Positions 8,264-17,217 are shown, numbered from the stretch's first letter. The stretch: 41,414 bases of DNA from Deltaproteobacteria bacterium (GCA_024636215.1 JAGXHL010000072.1:1-41414); one strand, 5' to 3'. Program-made: numbers and translations. Notes: generated from the sequence alone by a model not told the origin.

Positions 8264-8287
8264 CCACCCTGTCACGGATGGTCATTT
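8254..8287 (-). terminator. Intrinsic terminator of the ydbH-ynbE-ydbL operon
   Basis: AATGACCA (8259-8266) pairs with TGGTCATT (8279-8286). On the minus strand the stem is followed by a run of seven U (A-run 8254-8260), giving a good intrinsic terminator 45 bases after the ydbL stop. A shorter T-run on the other side may give weak plus-strand activity. Confidence 0.8.
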
Positions 8288-8331
8288 TGCAGAGGATTCA
8301 CTATTATCTTCAACAGGTCATGGCTTTCGAA

Positions 8332-8703
8332 TTATTTCTGATACCAGTTGCCATTGTTGTCTTGAAGCCAGATCCCGGACTCAGCCTTTTCTGCTATCTG
8401 AAGGGCTCTGCGTTGCCCGACCAGTTCTGACGTGGTGCCCTGTTTTCTGGCGATGGCCTCGTAAATAATACGCCGGTCATTATTTTCTTCCGATACAATA
8501 AATTCCTGGTCGATGGGTGGCTTTAATATGCTGAGGTAGCCCTGGTTATTCTCACCAATTAAACCGGCGGTCTTTATGCTTAGGATTGTCGGCAGACGAT
8601 CATGCATACGGGTTTTAATATCCTGGCCCCAGACAACGCCGCAAAAAACGATGAGAAGGACTATCGATATACCAGGTAAGATACTTTTTTTACTCATCAT
8701 CAT
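8332..8703 (-). CDS. ydbL: YdbL family protein (DUF1318)
   Basis: 123 residues with a cleavable signal peptide ending near VWGQ. The mature part matches the YdbL/DUF1318 pattern: an early KTRMHDRLPTILSIKTAGLIGENNQGYL, an ARKQGTT stretch and a tryptophan-rich C-terminus IWLQDNNGNWYQK. In E. coli YdbL is periplasmic and is proposed to help assemble the YdbH-YnbE bridge. It is the last gene of a ydbH-ynbE-ydbL operon, 22 bases after ynbE, with AAGGAG upstream of three consecutive ATG codons (8703, 8700, 8697); the second gives the best spacing. Followed by an intrinsic terminator. Confidence 0.87.
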   Translation of the reverse strand: MMMSKKSILPGISIVLLIVFCGVVWGQDIKTRMHDRLPTILSIKTAGLIGENNQGYLSILKPPIDQEFIVSEENNDRRIIYEAIARKQGTTSELVGQRRALQIAEKAESGIWLQDNNGNWYQK

Positions 8704-8725
8704 GCCACTCCTTGGATATTAACTC

Positions 8726-8932
8726 TTATTGTTGTATTTGTTCTTCAGCAGCATCCAGGTCGCCAAAAAAATCGTCCAACGCCCTATCGACTTTGACATT
8801 CACATCAATGGTGATGTGCATAGGCGCCACTTCAATTTTATGTACGGATTCAACCTTGTGTTGCGTTTGACAGCCTTGCCCGAAAGGCAGAAGCATGACT
8901 GCCAAGGCAATAAAAATTCCTGTTCGTCCCAT
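8726..8932 (-). CDS. ynbE: YnbE family lipoprotein
   Basis: 68 residues: a lipoprotein signal with Cys in GQGCQT, then an amphipathic beta-strand stretch (HKIEVAPMHITIDVNVKV) and an acidic tail. Size, lipobox and position between ydbH and ydbL identify the YnbE family. In E. coli YnbE is an outer-membrane lipoprotein that stacks by beta-strand augmentation on the C-terminus of YdbH to complete an intermembrane bridge for phospholipids. GGGAGAGGGT directly before ATG 8932 lies just after the ydbH stop codon, indicating coupled translation. Confidence 0.85.
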   Translation of the reverse strand: MGRTGIFIALAVMLLPFGQGCQTQHKVESVHKIEVAPMHITIDVNVKVDRALDDFFGDLDAAEEQIQQ

Positions 8933-8944
8933 ACCCTCTCCCTT

Positions 8945-11659
8945 TTATCGGCTTTTGAGTAATTCCTTGTAATGAATGATCTCATTTAACGGGCTTCTAA
9001 TGTTCAAGTCTATACCAATGCCCTTGAAGTCGGCTTGGCCTTCACCCGCGATGCGTTGGAATTGACCTAACTGTTGATCATAGGCAAACGGCAACAGGCG
9101 ATTGGGCTTACCCTCCATTTGTAATTTAAGCAGGAGAATGTCATCATTACTTTCCACGCTCAACCTGGCCCACTGATAGTTATAATCCTTCAGTGCTTCA
9201 GTGGCAATATCCAACTGAGTATGCTGTGGTGTTCCCGGAGGCACACCGGCAAGAAATGTATCGGCACCTTTCATCCTGATATTGCCCGACTGCCCCGGGG
9301 TAGAATAGAGGAAGCCATTTTCGAAACTCAAGTTACCGTCAAGCCAGCGTATCGGAAGTTTGCCATTGACCGTACCATGCCCTCCAGCTTCAACAATACC
9401 AAGTTGTTCCAGGATTATGGCCAGATCCAACCGGTCACAAAACAGTACAACCTCATAATCTTCCTTGCCGGTGGTGATGCGAAGGGCCGCAGTATTGATG
9501 GTTCCGCGACACCATTCTAAGCCGACCTTTTCAAGAAAGAGTGTTTGAGCATTCTCTAACTGAAAATCAACTTCAAGATTTTCGGCAATAATATCTCCAA
9601 CCTGCAGCTGTGTAACCGAGAGCCGCTGTTGCGGAGCACTTTTCAACGCGACCAGATCATCAATTTGAAGTGTCATGTCGATGTCATTTAAATGTAGATC
9701 ATGTTCGTCAATAGTCAAAGAACCCTGATCAAGTTTGAGCTGTGCCTTGCCCTGAAAAGAACCATCCTTGAACTGGATCTTGCTGCTGGCGGCAAACCGA
9801 CCAGCAACCATGACACCTGAAGCCTCAGGTATAAAGCGACCCAGGTCCACATTTTGCGTGGTTTGATAAGAGGGAAGATCAACCTCTGCCTGGATTCCAT
9901 CCTCCTGCAAACGACCTTTCAGGAAGACCTCCAGACCCGCAAGCATTTGACTGCGGTGTTTAAGAGACACTTCTAAACTTCGACCGGCTTGTTGGACTGT
10001 TCCGGTAAGATTGCCGACTTTATGACCCTTCCACTGAATTGTGCCTGAATCAAGTTGCCCGGCCTGAGCCTTTGCCACGGGCGGCCAGATGAAAGGAAGC
10101 TTCAGAGAGAGCCCTTGCGTACTCACTTGAGAAACCTTGTCCTGTACCTGCCCGCCAGCGACGTTCAAACGGCCGTTAAAGTTCCATGCAGCGTCAGGAT
10201 TAGCCTGCCCTTCGACACTGATATTGATTTCCGGCAATATCATCTGCGTAGAATTCAGTTTGCTTCGAACATCAGTCAAGCTGAGCTTCATTGTGGCTTT
10301 GGACGGTTCCGGAAGCTGAGGCAATGTCATCGAGCCATTGATCCTGAGAGCTGGAACGGCCACTGAAGCATCGGGGCTATCAAGCTGTAGCTGACCTAAG
10401 TTTAGAGTCCCCTTGGCCTTGATCACCTGCTCGGCATAGGACCCGCTCAGCTCAAGCTGAAAAGTTTCACCACTCAGACGAAGAGGGTCCATCTTTGCAG
10501 CGACAGGTTGTGACCCAGTCGAAGATATATTGAATTCGATGCCTTGCTGGAGGTTTTGAGTGGCCTGAATTGTCCAAGGCAGGCTGAGCTCTTTTTGCCA
10601 GATCAGTCCAGCAGACAAGGTTTGTTCCGGTAACAAAGTCTCGACTTGAGCCTCAAGGAACCAGCCCGACGCTCCTCGGCTTAATTGCCCCTGCAAGGGG
10701 CTCATCACCGCTTGCAGGGGTCCTGTAAACACCATGGCGGTGCTGTTAAAGCGTATGTGATCCGGAGTGTCTGCCGCTATGGTGAAATCTATGGGTTGAG
10801 GTTCACCAGAGTTCCCAGTTAAGCCCTTGACTCTTACCCAAGGTGTTTGCGCCTCAGTCTCACTCAAACGGCCGGAAATCTCAAAACCAGAAAAAGCGAA
10901 AGTGTCCAACTGCAAAGCGGCGCGACCATTCAAATCAAGCTTTCCGGAAAGCTTGAGATCACCAGGCAGCAGACCGGCCCGGCAGAGACCCGCCAATAAA
11001 AAGTGATCCGCTTCGCCCTTGAGGATTATACTGTTGGACTGCTGATCTAACTCAGCAGCAACCATAATCGGGTTGCCAAGTATTACAAGTTCGACTCGCC
11101 CTTGAAGAAGTCCCTGGTTAAGCCCTGCCGTCTCTATTCGCCCCTCTAACGGAAGAACATAATGCCGACCTTGCCACTCAATCAGAACCTGCGACTGAAG
11201 AATACGGAGATAGTCCAGTTGAACAGGCAGCAGCGTCTCCAGGTCGGGAATTGTCGTCTCCTGAGTCGTGGTCGAATTTTGCTCCACTAAACTTTGGCCC
11301 GCGATATTGAGACCGTTGGAATCGGCTTGCACGACAAGCTCGACACCGCCCAGCGTGACACCCTTGATTCGTCCATGGAGTAAGCTCCAGGGCGTGTAAT
11401 CAATCTGGATAGCGGCAAAACTCAAAGCTGGAGCCTGCCGAGCATCAAACCGGACAGGCCCGAGATCTGCGCCCCACCAGCCAATACGCCGAACCTGGAC
11501 CTCCACGGGCTCTAGGTTAAACTCGGCAGCCAAATTAGGAATGACGGTTGATTGCAGGTAATAAGGAAGAACGAGTGTTGTCGCCGTCATCAGGATGATG
11601 ACCAAGGCAGCAACAAAAAGGCAGGTCCAAAGCCATTTTTTGTACGGTTTGCATTCCAT
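8945..11659 (-). CDS. ydbH: YdbH family AsmA-like intermembrane lipid transport protein
   Basis: 904 residues, close to the E. coli YdbH length of about 880. One inner-membrane anchor lies at residues about 10-33; the remainder is a long periplasmic beta-rich domain typical of the AsmA-like/repeating beta-groove group, ending in a YdbH/dicarboxylate-transport-like region (MEGKPNRLLPFAYDQQLGQFQRIAGEGQADFKG shows the conserved low-complexity C-terminus in part). Together with TamB and YhdP, YdbH supports phospholipid movement from the inner to the outer membrane in E. coli. Here it heads ydbH-ynbE-ydbL in the same order as E. coli. The ribosome site before ATG 11659 is weak. Confidence 0.87.
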   Translation of the reverse strand: MECKPYKKWLWTCLFVAALVIILMTATTLVLPYYLQSTVIPNLAAEFNLEPVEVQVRRIGWWGADLGPVRFDARQAPALSFAAIQIDYTPWSLLHGRIKGVTLGGVELVVQADSNGLNIAGQSLVEQNSTTTQETTIPDLETLLPVQLDYLRILQSQVLIEWQGRHYVLPLEGRIETAGLNQGLLQGRVELVILGNPIMVAAELDQQSNSIILKGEADHFLLAGLCRAGLLPGDLKLSGKLDLNGRAALQLDTFAFSGFEISGRLSETEAQTPWVRVKGLTGNSGEPQPIDFTIAADTPDHIRFNSTAMVFTGPLQAVMSPLQGQLSRGASGWFLEAQVETLLPEQTLSAGLIWQKELSLPWTIQATQNLQQGIEFNISSTGSQPVAAKMDPLRLSGETFQLELSGSYAEQVIKAKGTLNLGQLQLDSPDASVAVPALRINGSMTLPQLPEPSKATMKLSLTDVRSKLNSTQMILPEINISVEGQANPDAAWNFNGRLNVAGGQVQDKVSQVSTQGLSLKLPFIWPPVAKAQAGQLDSGTIQWKGHKVGNLTGTVQQAGRSLEVSLKHRSQMLAGLEVFLKGRLQEDGIQAEVDLPSYQTTQNVDLGRFIPEASGVMVAGRFAASSKIQFKDGSFQGKAQLKLDQGSLTIDEHDLHLNDIDMTLQIDDLVALKSAPQQRLSVTQLQVGDIIAENLEVDFQLENAQTLFLEKVGLEWCRGTINTAALRITTGKEDYEVVLFCDRLDLAIILEQLGIVEAGGHGTVNGKLPIRWLDGNLSFENGFLYSTPGQSGNIRMKGADTFLAGVPPGTPQHTQLDIATEALKDYNYQWARLSVESNDDILLLKLQMEGKPNRLLPFAYDQQLGQFQRIAGEGQADFKGIGIDLNIRSPLNEIIHYKELLKSR

Positions 11660-11712
11660 TCAGGTCAGCTCATATATTTGACTCATATTGAAATTTTCAG
11701 AGCTATGGAAAA

Positions 11713-12687
11713 TCAACCTTTGCGGATGCGCGGATCGGCCAGAGCGTAACTGATATCTGCCAGCAGATTACCAATCAACGTGAGGACCGCGCCGATCACG
11801 AGAATACCCATGATCAGGGGATAATCGCGCATCAGGACACCATCGTAAAAAAGTTTTCCCATGCCGGGAATCGCAAAAATGGTTTCAAAGATCACGCTGC
11901 CGCCGATCAGACCTGGCACAGAAAGGCCGAGGATAGTGATCACAGGAAGGAGAGCGTTGCGCAAGGCGTGCTTGTAAATTACCGTCCGCTCCGACAAGCC
12001 CTTGGCGCGAGCGGTGAGGATGTAGTCCTGCCGAATGACTTCAAGCATGTTGGAACGCATATAGCGGGAAAAGCCGGCCAGGCCGCCGAAAGCCGAGACA
12101 AACACGGGCAGAATCAGATGATGCGCCATGTCCCAGACCTGCCTGCCCGAGCTCATGTAATCGTAGCCCACCGATTTGAGCCCGGCGACCGGGAAGATTC
12201 CTAATCGCACGCCCAGATAATCCATGAGCAGCAACGCAAGCCAGAAGGACGGCATGGCGAAACCAAGAAAAACAAAAACCGTCGTGCCACGATCAAACAG
12301 GCTGTTGCGACGCACGGCGGAGAGAATCCCGATGGGCACCGCCGCTGCCAGGATCACGGCGATAGAGAGAAGATTGATGAGGATGGTGATCGGCATACGT
12401 TCTGCGACCTTCTCCAGAACAGGGCGGTGGTCCTGGGCAAAAGACTCACCGAAATCGAGAGTCACAATCTGCTTCAACCAGAGTCCGTATTGTACGTAAA
12501 GAGGTTTATCGAGGTTGTAACGTTCCCGCAACCGATCACGCATCTCAACACTCGATTTCGGATTGAGATCGGTCTGCATGTCCGTCGGTTCGCCAGGCGC
12601 CAGGTGAATGACCACAAAGCTGATCAGCGTGATGCCGATCAACAGGGGGATCATCATAATCAATCTTTTGGCGAGATAAACGAACAT
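11713..12687 (-). CDS. Oligopeptide/dipeptide ABC transporter permease (OppB/DppB type)
   Basis: 324 residues, inner membrane, about six membrane segments. [34 protein letters not shown] is the standard OppB/DppB N-terminus, and the EAA-like loop [31 protein letters not shown], which contacts the ATPase, is intact, as is [17 protein letters not shown] 12687 is preferred over TTG 12690. A heptamer repeat arm starts ten bases upstream, and no clear ribosome site is seen. It follows the binding protein, but the expected second permease (OppC) and ATPases are not next to it: the downstream neighbour is ydbH. They must be encoded elsewhere if the system is complete. Confidence 0.92.
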   Translation of the reverse strand: MFVYLAKRLIMMIPLLIGITLISFVVIHLAPGEPTDMQTDLNPKSSVEMRDRLRERYNLDKPLYVQYGLWLKQIVTLDFGESFAQDHRPVLEKVAERMPITILINLLSIAVILAAAVPIGILSAVRRNSLFDRGTTVFVFLGFAMPSFWLALLLMDYLGVRLGIFPVAGLKSVGYDYMSSGRQVWDMAHHLILPVFVSAFGGLAGFSRYMRSNMLEVIRQDYILTARAKGLSERTVIYKHALRNALLPVITILGLSVPGLIGGSVIFETIFAIPGMGKLFYDGVLMRDYPLIMGILVIGAVLTLIGNLLADISYALADPRIRKG

Positions 12688-12696
12688 CAATAGACC

Positions 12697-12824
12697 GTGG
12701 CGCGTAGCGCGTAGCGCGAAGAATCAGAATAAGTTCAACTTCAGCATTAACAATTTCACCTGCAATATTAACATATCGCTTTTTTTAATTATTTGTCTCG
12801 CCACACGCTACCCACCACGCGCCG
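12697..12824. repeat. Inverted heptamer element, GTGGCGC type (copy A)
   Basis: Left arm 12697-12717 is GTGGCGC, GTAGCGC, GTAGCGC on the plus strand. Right arm 12798-12824 is the same unit on the minus strand (GTGGCGA, GTAGCGT, GTGGTGG, CGGCGC). The 80-base spacer is AT-rich. It fills almost the whole gap between the peptide-binding protein gene and its permease gene, and the arms could pair in the transcript between the two cistrons. Confidence 0.8.
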
Positions 12825-12833
12825 CGATCGTCC

Positions 12834-14444
12834 TTAACGCGTATACTTCTGCTCGCTGCTGGGCACCCACCACTGATTAAAGTTATAACTGATTCCAGCC
12901 GGAGACGGCTCTATACCGCGGATTCGATTGGCAACAGCCGGCAAGGCCTCCCCTACATAGAGGAAAGTATAGGGCTGCTCCTCGGCCAAAATCTCCTGGA
13001 AGCGATCATAAATCTGCTTGCGCTCTTCCTGGGCGAAGGTTCGCCTGCCCTGCTCCAGTAAATCGTCAACCTCCTGATTACTGAACTTGACGAAGTTCAG
13101 CTCGCGCGGTGCGGTTTTACTCGAATGCCAGATATTGTACTGATCAGGTTCTGGCCCGCCACTCCAACCGAGAATGGTGGCATCGAAATCACCCGTGAAG
13201 ATAAATTCTTTCAGGAAGGTCGCCCACTCGACAACGCGAATCTCGATACGGATACCGACCTCTTTGAGGCGGCGCTGGATGATTTCGGCAGTCTTTGAGC
13301 GCAAGTCATTGCCCTGATTGGTGACAATGGTGAAGGCAAGCTTTTCACCCTCCTTGTCCAGGACACCGTCGTTATCACTATCGACCCAACCCGCCTCGGC
13401 AAGGAGAGAGCGTGACAGCTCAGGGTTGTAATCATAGCGCTTGACCTTGGCATTATAAACCCAGGTGTCAGGCTTGTACGGCCCGGTAGCGACCTGTCCC
13501 AGGCCTAGCAGGACGCCATCAATTAACTCCTGCTTGTCGATGGCGTAAGATATGGCCTGACGGATCCGCTTGTCCTTGAAGAGCGGTTTAGTCAGATTAT
13601 AACCAAGATAGGTATAGCTGAACGACAGGTAACGGTACTTGTTGAATTTGCGTTTAAAAGCGGCTGTATCTGTCTGAGTGCTGTACTGAATCGGTGTCAA
13701 CCCCATGTAATCCAGGCCGCCGGACCGCAATTCGAGAAACTGGGTCGAAGTATCGGGAATCACACGGTACAGGATGCGATGCAGATAAGGCTGCCCTTCA
13801 AAGTAATCGGCATTGGCAAGCAGTTCCACCTTTTCACCGGCGTCCCACTTGACAAACTTGTAAGGTCCGGTTCCGATCGGACTGCGAGAGAGGGGGCTTT
13901 TCGTGATGTCCTGGTCTTCGAGTAGATGCTTGGGATGGATTGCTGTCCCCCAGCTTTCCAGAGCCGGTGCATATGGCTTCTCGTAAGTCACCCGGAAGGT
14001 ATAGGGATCAGGCGCTTCGGCTTTGGCGACCTGCAGGAAGTCCTCAGCGTAGGAGGTTGGCACCTCCGGGTTGATATACATCTGGTAGGTAAAAAGAACA
14101 TCGGCGCTGGTAAAGGGGGCTCCATCGTGCCAGGTCACGCCTTTGCGCAAATGGAAGGTAAAGGTGAGCTTATCTTCTGAAATGTCCCAGGATTCTGCCA
14201 GCTCACCTTCAAGCTGGAGATTCTTGTCATAGCGGATCAAGCCGTTGTAGATTTTGCCATTAATATCACTTGATGCGGAGTCGGAAGCAAGCACCGGTAG
14301 CAGATTATTAGGTTCTCCGATGGACGCCTCGATAAAGGTATCGCCATGGACAGGTTTCGCAGCCTCACCCTCCGCCGGGATGACGGCTTGCTGCTCATCA
14401 CAGGCAGCAAGCACAAATAACAGGCAAATCAATAGGTATCTCAC
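12834..14444 (-). CDS. Peptide-binding ABC transporter lipoprotein (SBP family 5)
   Basis: 536 residues, periplasmic solute-binding protein of family 5 (OppA/DppA type). Signal peptide with lipobox LAAC, then ASIGEPNNLLPVLASDSASSDINGKIYNGLIRYDKNL, the family signature LTFTFHLRKGVTWHDGAPFTSADVLFTY, and the C-terminal WSGGPEPDQYNIWHSS. It should deliver peptides, or another family-5 ligand, to the OppB-type permease downstream. Start is GTG at 14444 with AGGGGA about five bases before it; an ATG two bases upstream is out of frame. It lies 65 bases after the LolB-like gene. Confidence 0.92.
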   Translation of the reverse strand: MRYLLICLLFVLAACDEQQAVIPAEGEAAKPVHGDTFIEASIGEPNNLLPVLASDSASSDINGKIYNGLIRYDKNLQLEGELAESWDISEDKLTFTFHLRKGVTWHDGAPFTSADVLFTYQMYINPEVPTSYAEDFLQVAKAEAPDPYTFRVTYEKPYAPALESWGTAIHPKHLLEDQDITKSPLSRSPIGTGPYKFVKWDAGEKVELLANADYFEGQPYLHRILYRVIPDTSTQFLELRSGGLDYMGLTPIQYSTQTDTAAFKRKFNKYRYLSFSYTYLGYNLTKPLFKDKRIRQAISYAIDKQELIDGVLLGLGQVATGPYKPDTWVYNAKVKRYDYNPELSRSLLAEAGWVDSDNDGVLDKEGEKLAFTIVTNQGNDLRSKTAEIIQRRLKEVGIRIEIRVVEWATFLKEFIFTGDFDATILGWSGGPEPDQYNIWHSSKTAPRELNFVKFSNQEVDDLLEQGRRTFAQEERKQIYDRFQEILAEEQPYTFLYVGEALPAVANRIRGIEPSPAGISYNFNQWWVPSSEQKYTR

Positions 14445-14509
14445 ATAATCCCCTTATGAATCAGCTTTGGAACAGCCCGCAAACTCCGTTGATCAATCTG
14501 GTAAACAGA

Positions 14510-15289
14510 TCAATCAGGCAAATAAACGACCCGTGCACTCGCAGGAGGAACAACGCTAAAGAGCTCCGGACGTATGTCAGCATTGGTTTCCAGATCTGAA
14601 AATTCTAAAGTTACTTTTGCATACTTTTCGGGAATTTCCAGAATCAAAAGCTTCGGATAAGAGTTATCTGATTCTGAGAATTGCGCGTAATGAACCTTCA
14701 GAAACAACTCATTCTCCTTATAATAAGCAACCTCAATCAGCTGCCGCATGGCGTTAAAAACCAGCTCCTGCCTCTGCAATGTACCGCGACGAATCAACAA
14801 CCAGCCGCCATCCTTGAGAGTAAAAGCCTCCTTTTGCCACGCATCAATCATCCGGGGCTGATACAACAGGACGCCGACAAGCTCAGGCAGCTGCAAAGGC
14901 AGGTTCACGAACATGCCGAGATTTTCAGAACTGGAAGCACCTTGATAGTAAAGATTTTGGGCCGGCAGCAAAGCACCCATCTGGTCACCATCGGCGACCA
15001 GCAGGAGTAAAGGAACCCCAAACGAACTCAAGGTTTCTGCGCGCAGTCGATTCGGTTGTTCGACCAGTAGCACCTGGTTGGCGTTAACCTTGTTCAAGGG
15101 GGCGTCCAGTTTCAGCGTGGCCAGACCCCTCACCGACTTTATGCTGGCAGCCTCATCGAGCCAGCTCTGCATCAAAGCATCGGCGAAATCGGAACTGACC
15201 GGCGGGCCAAGATCAGGGCGCAAAGGGGCACAGGCAGTCAAAAAGAGAATGACAAAGGTTAATGCAGACAGCCTCGCTCGACAGAGCAA
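14510..15289 (-). CDS. LolB/DUF4292-like outer-membrane lipoprotein
   Basis: About 260 residues. A lipoprotein signal with lipobox LTAC is followed by an antiparallel beta-sheet protein with the SVRGLATLKLDAPLNKVNANQVLLVEQPNRLRAETLSSFGVPLLLLVADGD pattern seen in the LolB/LolA-like DUF4292 family. Such proteins bind acyl chains of lipoproteins, but the local substrate is not known. The start is uncertain. TTG 15289 gives a standard 19-residue signal and lies just after the TPR stop; ATG 15346 would add 19 residues and overlap the TPR gene by 47 bases. Co-transcribed with the TPR gene upstream. Confidence 0.75.
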   Translation of the reverse strand: MLCRARLSALTFVILFLTACAPLRPDLGPPVSSDFADALMQSWLDEAASIKSVRGLATLKLDAPLNKVNANQVLLVEQPNRLRAETLSSFGVPLLLLVADGDQMGALLPAQNLYYQGASSSENLGMFVNLPLQLPELVGVLLYQPRMIDAWQKEAFTLKDGGWLLIRRGTLQRQELVFNAMRQLIEVAYYKENELFLKVHYAQFSESDNSYPKLLILEIPEKYAKVTLEFSDLETNADIRPELFSVVPPASARVVYLPD

Positions 15290-15299
15290 GAGGACTCTG

Positions 15300-17024
15300 T
15301 CACATCGTGTCAGCAAGGCTTTCAAGTTTTTCACGAAGTTTGTCATTATCCGGCGCCAACTGCAGGGACTTTTCATAAGCAACGCGCGCCTTTTCAAGGT
15401 TATTTAAAGACTGGTGAATTTCACCAAGATGTTCGAATACAACGGCATCTTCATGGAGCTCTTCACTGGCCTCTTCAATGATCTTGAGAGCTTCGATCAA
15501 GCGCCCCAAGCGGTAGTAAACCCAACCAAGGGTGTCCAGAATATGTGGCGCTGGTTTCAGCTTGATAGCTCGTTCAGCGTAGCGCAGGGCCTGATCGAGG
15601 TCTCGATTCTCAACAGCCAACGCATAGGCCAGAAAGTTCAGGGCTTCAGCATGCTTGTCATCAAAACCAAGCAGAGTCGTCATCGTCTCAAAAGCGTCCT
15701 GGTGAAGACCGGCCCGCTCCTGAAGCAGAGCTTTTTGATAAAGAAGATCGGTATTCTCAGGGTACAATTCAAGTCCCTTGCCTGCTGTCGTCAAAGCGAG
15801 GTCACTCTCCCCTTTCGCCATGTAGAGAGAGGCCAGATAATTGAAGATTTGCGGACGCGGCCTCCCGGAAGCCGTTCTCGTCTCAAGGGTAGAGACCGCT
15901 TCCTCGATACGTCCGGTCTCAAGATAGATGTAGCCGATGTGAGAGATGGCATCATCATAAAAGGCCGAGTCACTCTCTATACCGAGAAAAGCCTCTAACG
16001 CCAGGTCCCATTGCGACTCTCGTTCGTAAGCCGTCCCCAGGTAGTAGCGAGCGGACTCAAGCTCAGGCTTCAGCTCGAGGATTTCCTTAAAAACCGCGGC
16101 CGCTTCTTGCCAACGTTGCTGTTCAAGATAGATCAGCCCAATCTTGCGGCGCGCATCAAAATCATCGGGCTTGAGTTCAACAATGACGGAGAGCTCTTCC
16201 AGGGCATCATCATAGCGATTCATGCCTACGTAGACTCGCGACAGATGATGACGTAAAGCGAAATCAAGAGGCCTTTGCTGTTGAACTTCAGAAAAAACAT
16301 CCAACGCTTGCTGCCACTCTTTCTGTTCTTCGTAAAGAAGACCCAACTCCAGGTAAGCCTGGTCGACATCAGGACTGCGACGAATCAGTTCACGATACTC
16401 TTCTGCGGCCAACTTGTTTAAACCTGTTTCACGGTAGAGACGGGCCATGGCCAGACGGGCCGGCAACGAATCGGGATTCTCCTTGAGAAGCTTCTTTAAC
16501 TCTACGGAAGCGAGATCAACAGAACCGGCACGGGCCAGAGCGATTGCCAGATGAAACCGGACTCCTTCTTTCTCGGGGTCAAGTTCAAGGACACGACGGA
16601 AGGAGGAAGCGGCTTCAGTGGGTTGATTGTTGTTGAAGTAAGCATTTGCCAGGGTCAGGTTGGCCCTGACAGAATCAGGATTCCGCAGGATGAGATCTTC
16701 CATCGCGCGCACAGATTTCTCAGGCTCCTCCATGGCGAGATAAAGTTCCGCAAGCTCAAAGCGAAGATCTTCATCATCAGAATCTAAATCGATGGCCTTC
16801 AGCAAATCAGCAGCGGCACCTTCGTAGTCATTATCTGCCAGTAGCATCCTGGCTCGCGTGTAGTAAAAGTAGGCATTTGACTGGGGTTCGTCGAGGAGAG
16901 AGACATAGGCAGCATCAACTTTGGACGGCTGATTTTCACCTTGGGCGACTGCAGCCACGCATCCACACAGCAGAAGCAGGAGAGGTAAAGTATATTTATG
17001 CAGGCGAGCCAGAGACATCGGCAT
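15300..17024 (-). CDS. Tetratricopeptide-repeat lipoprotein
   Basis: 574 residues. An N-terminal signal with lipobox LCGC is followed by roughly 14-15 tandem TPR units from about residue 50 to 570, with the W/L-G-Y-A-F-A-P periodicity clear in units such as ESARYYLGTAYERESQWDLALEAF and HILDTLGWVYYRLGRLIEALKIIEEA. TPR solenoids scaffold protein complexes; similar lipoproteins act in outer-membrane biogenesis or secretion, but no specific role can be given. ATG 17024 is the longest start and ATG 17018 has slightly better ribosome spacing. An extended -10 promoter lies upstream. It heads the run TPR, LolB-like, peptide-binding protein, permease. Confidence 0.87.
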   Translation of the reverse strand: MPMSLARLHKYTLPLLLLLCGCVAAVAQGENQPSKVDAAYVSLLDEPQSNAYFYYTRARMLLADNDYEGAAADLLKAIDLDSDDEDLRFELAELYLAMEEPEKSVRAMEDLILRNPDSVRANLTLANAYFNNNQPTEAASSFRRVLELDPEKEGVRFHLAIALARAGSVDLASVELKKLLKENPDSLPARLAMARLYRETGLNKLAAEEYRELIRRSPDVDQAYLELGLLYEEQKEWQQALDVFSEVQQQRPLDFALRHHLSRVYVGMNRYDDALEELSVIVELKPDDFDARRKIGLIYLEQQRWQEAAAVFKEILELKPELESARYYLGTAYERESQWDLALEAFLGIESDSAFYDDAISHIGYIYLETGRIEEAVSTLETRTASGRPRPQIFNYLASLYMAKGESDLALTTAGKGLELYPENTDLLYQKALLQERAGLHQDAFETMTTLLGFDDKHAEALNFLAYALAVENRDLDQALRYAERAIKLKPAPHILDTLGWVYYRLGRLIEALKIIEEASEELHEDAVVFEHLGEIHQSLNNLEKARVAYEKSLQLAPDNDKLREKLESLADTM

Positions 17025-17043
17025 TTCCGTTAAAGGTCATCAG

Positions 17044-17091
17044 CTTAGTTTCGGGCCGGAAACCAGGCCGTGTCCATCCAGAGTTTCCAGA
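17044..17091 (-). repeat. Dispersed 48-base element, short copy
   Basis: Read on the minus strand this is CTGGAAACTCTGGATGGACA, then CGG, a short gap, GTTTCCGGCCCGAAAC and TAAG. The same string with a few changes occurs on the plus strand at 41243-41290, and the GTTTCC...AAACTAA end recurs at 41396-41414. GTTTC/GAAAC flanks at 17048-17063 can form a small hairpin. It lies in the leader of the TPR gene. Confidence 0.6.
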
Positions 17092-17109
17092 TGAACAGTA
17101 ACATAGATA

Positions 17110-17138
17110 AACCTAGCACAGTGACTGGACATGGTCAA
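17110..17138 (-). promoter_or_regulatory. Sigma-70-type promoter of the TPR-lipoprotein operon
   Basis: On the minus strand TTGACC (17133-17138), a 17-base spacer and TAGGTT (17110-17115) preceded by TG-C, an extended -10. Transcription would start near 17103, leaving an 80-base leader that contains the short repeat element. Confidence 0.5.
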
Positions 17139-17217
17139 TCTATAGGCGTCCTCGCAAAGACAACTTTACATGCCCATATCTTCTGATAATCTTTAGAGAA
17201 ATCAGGACAATAGAGGC

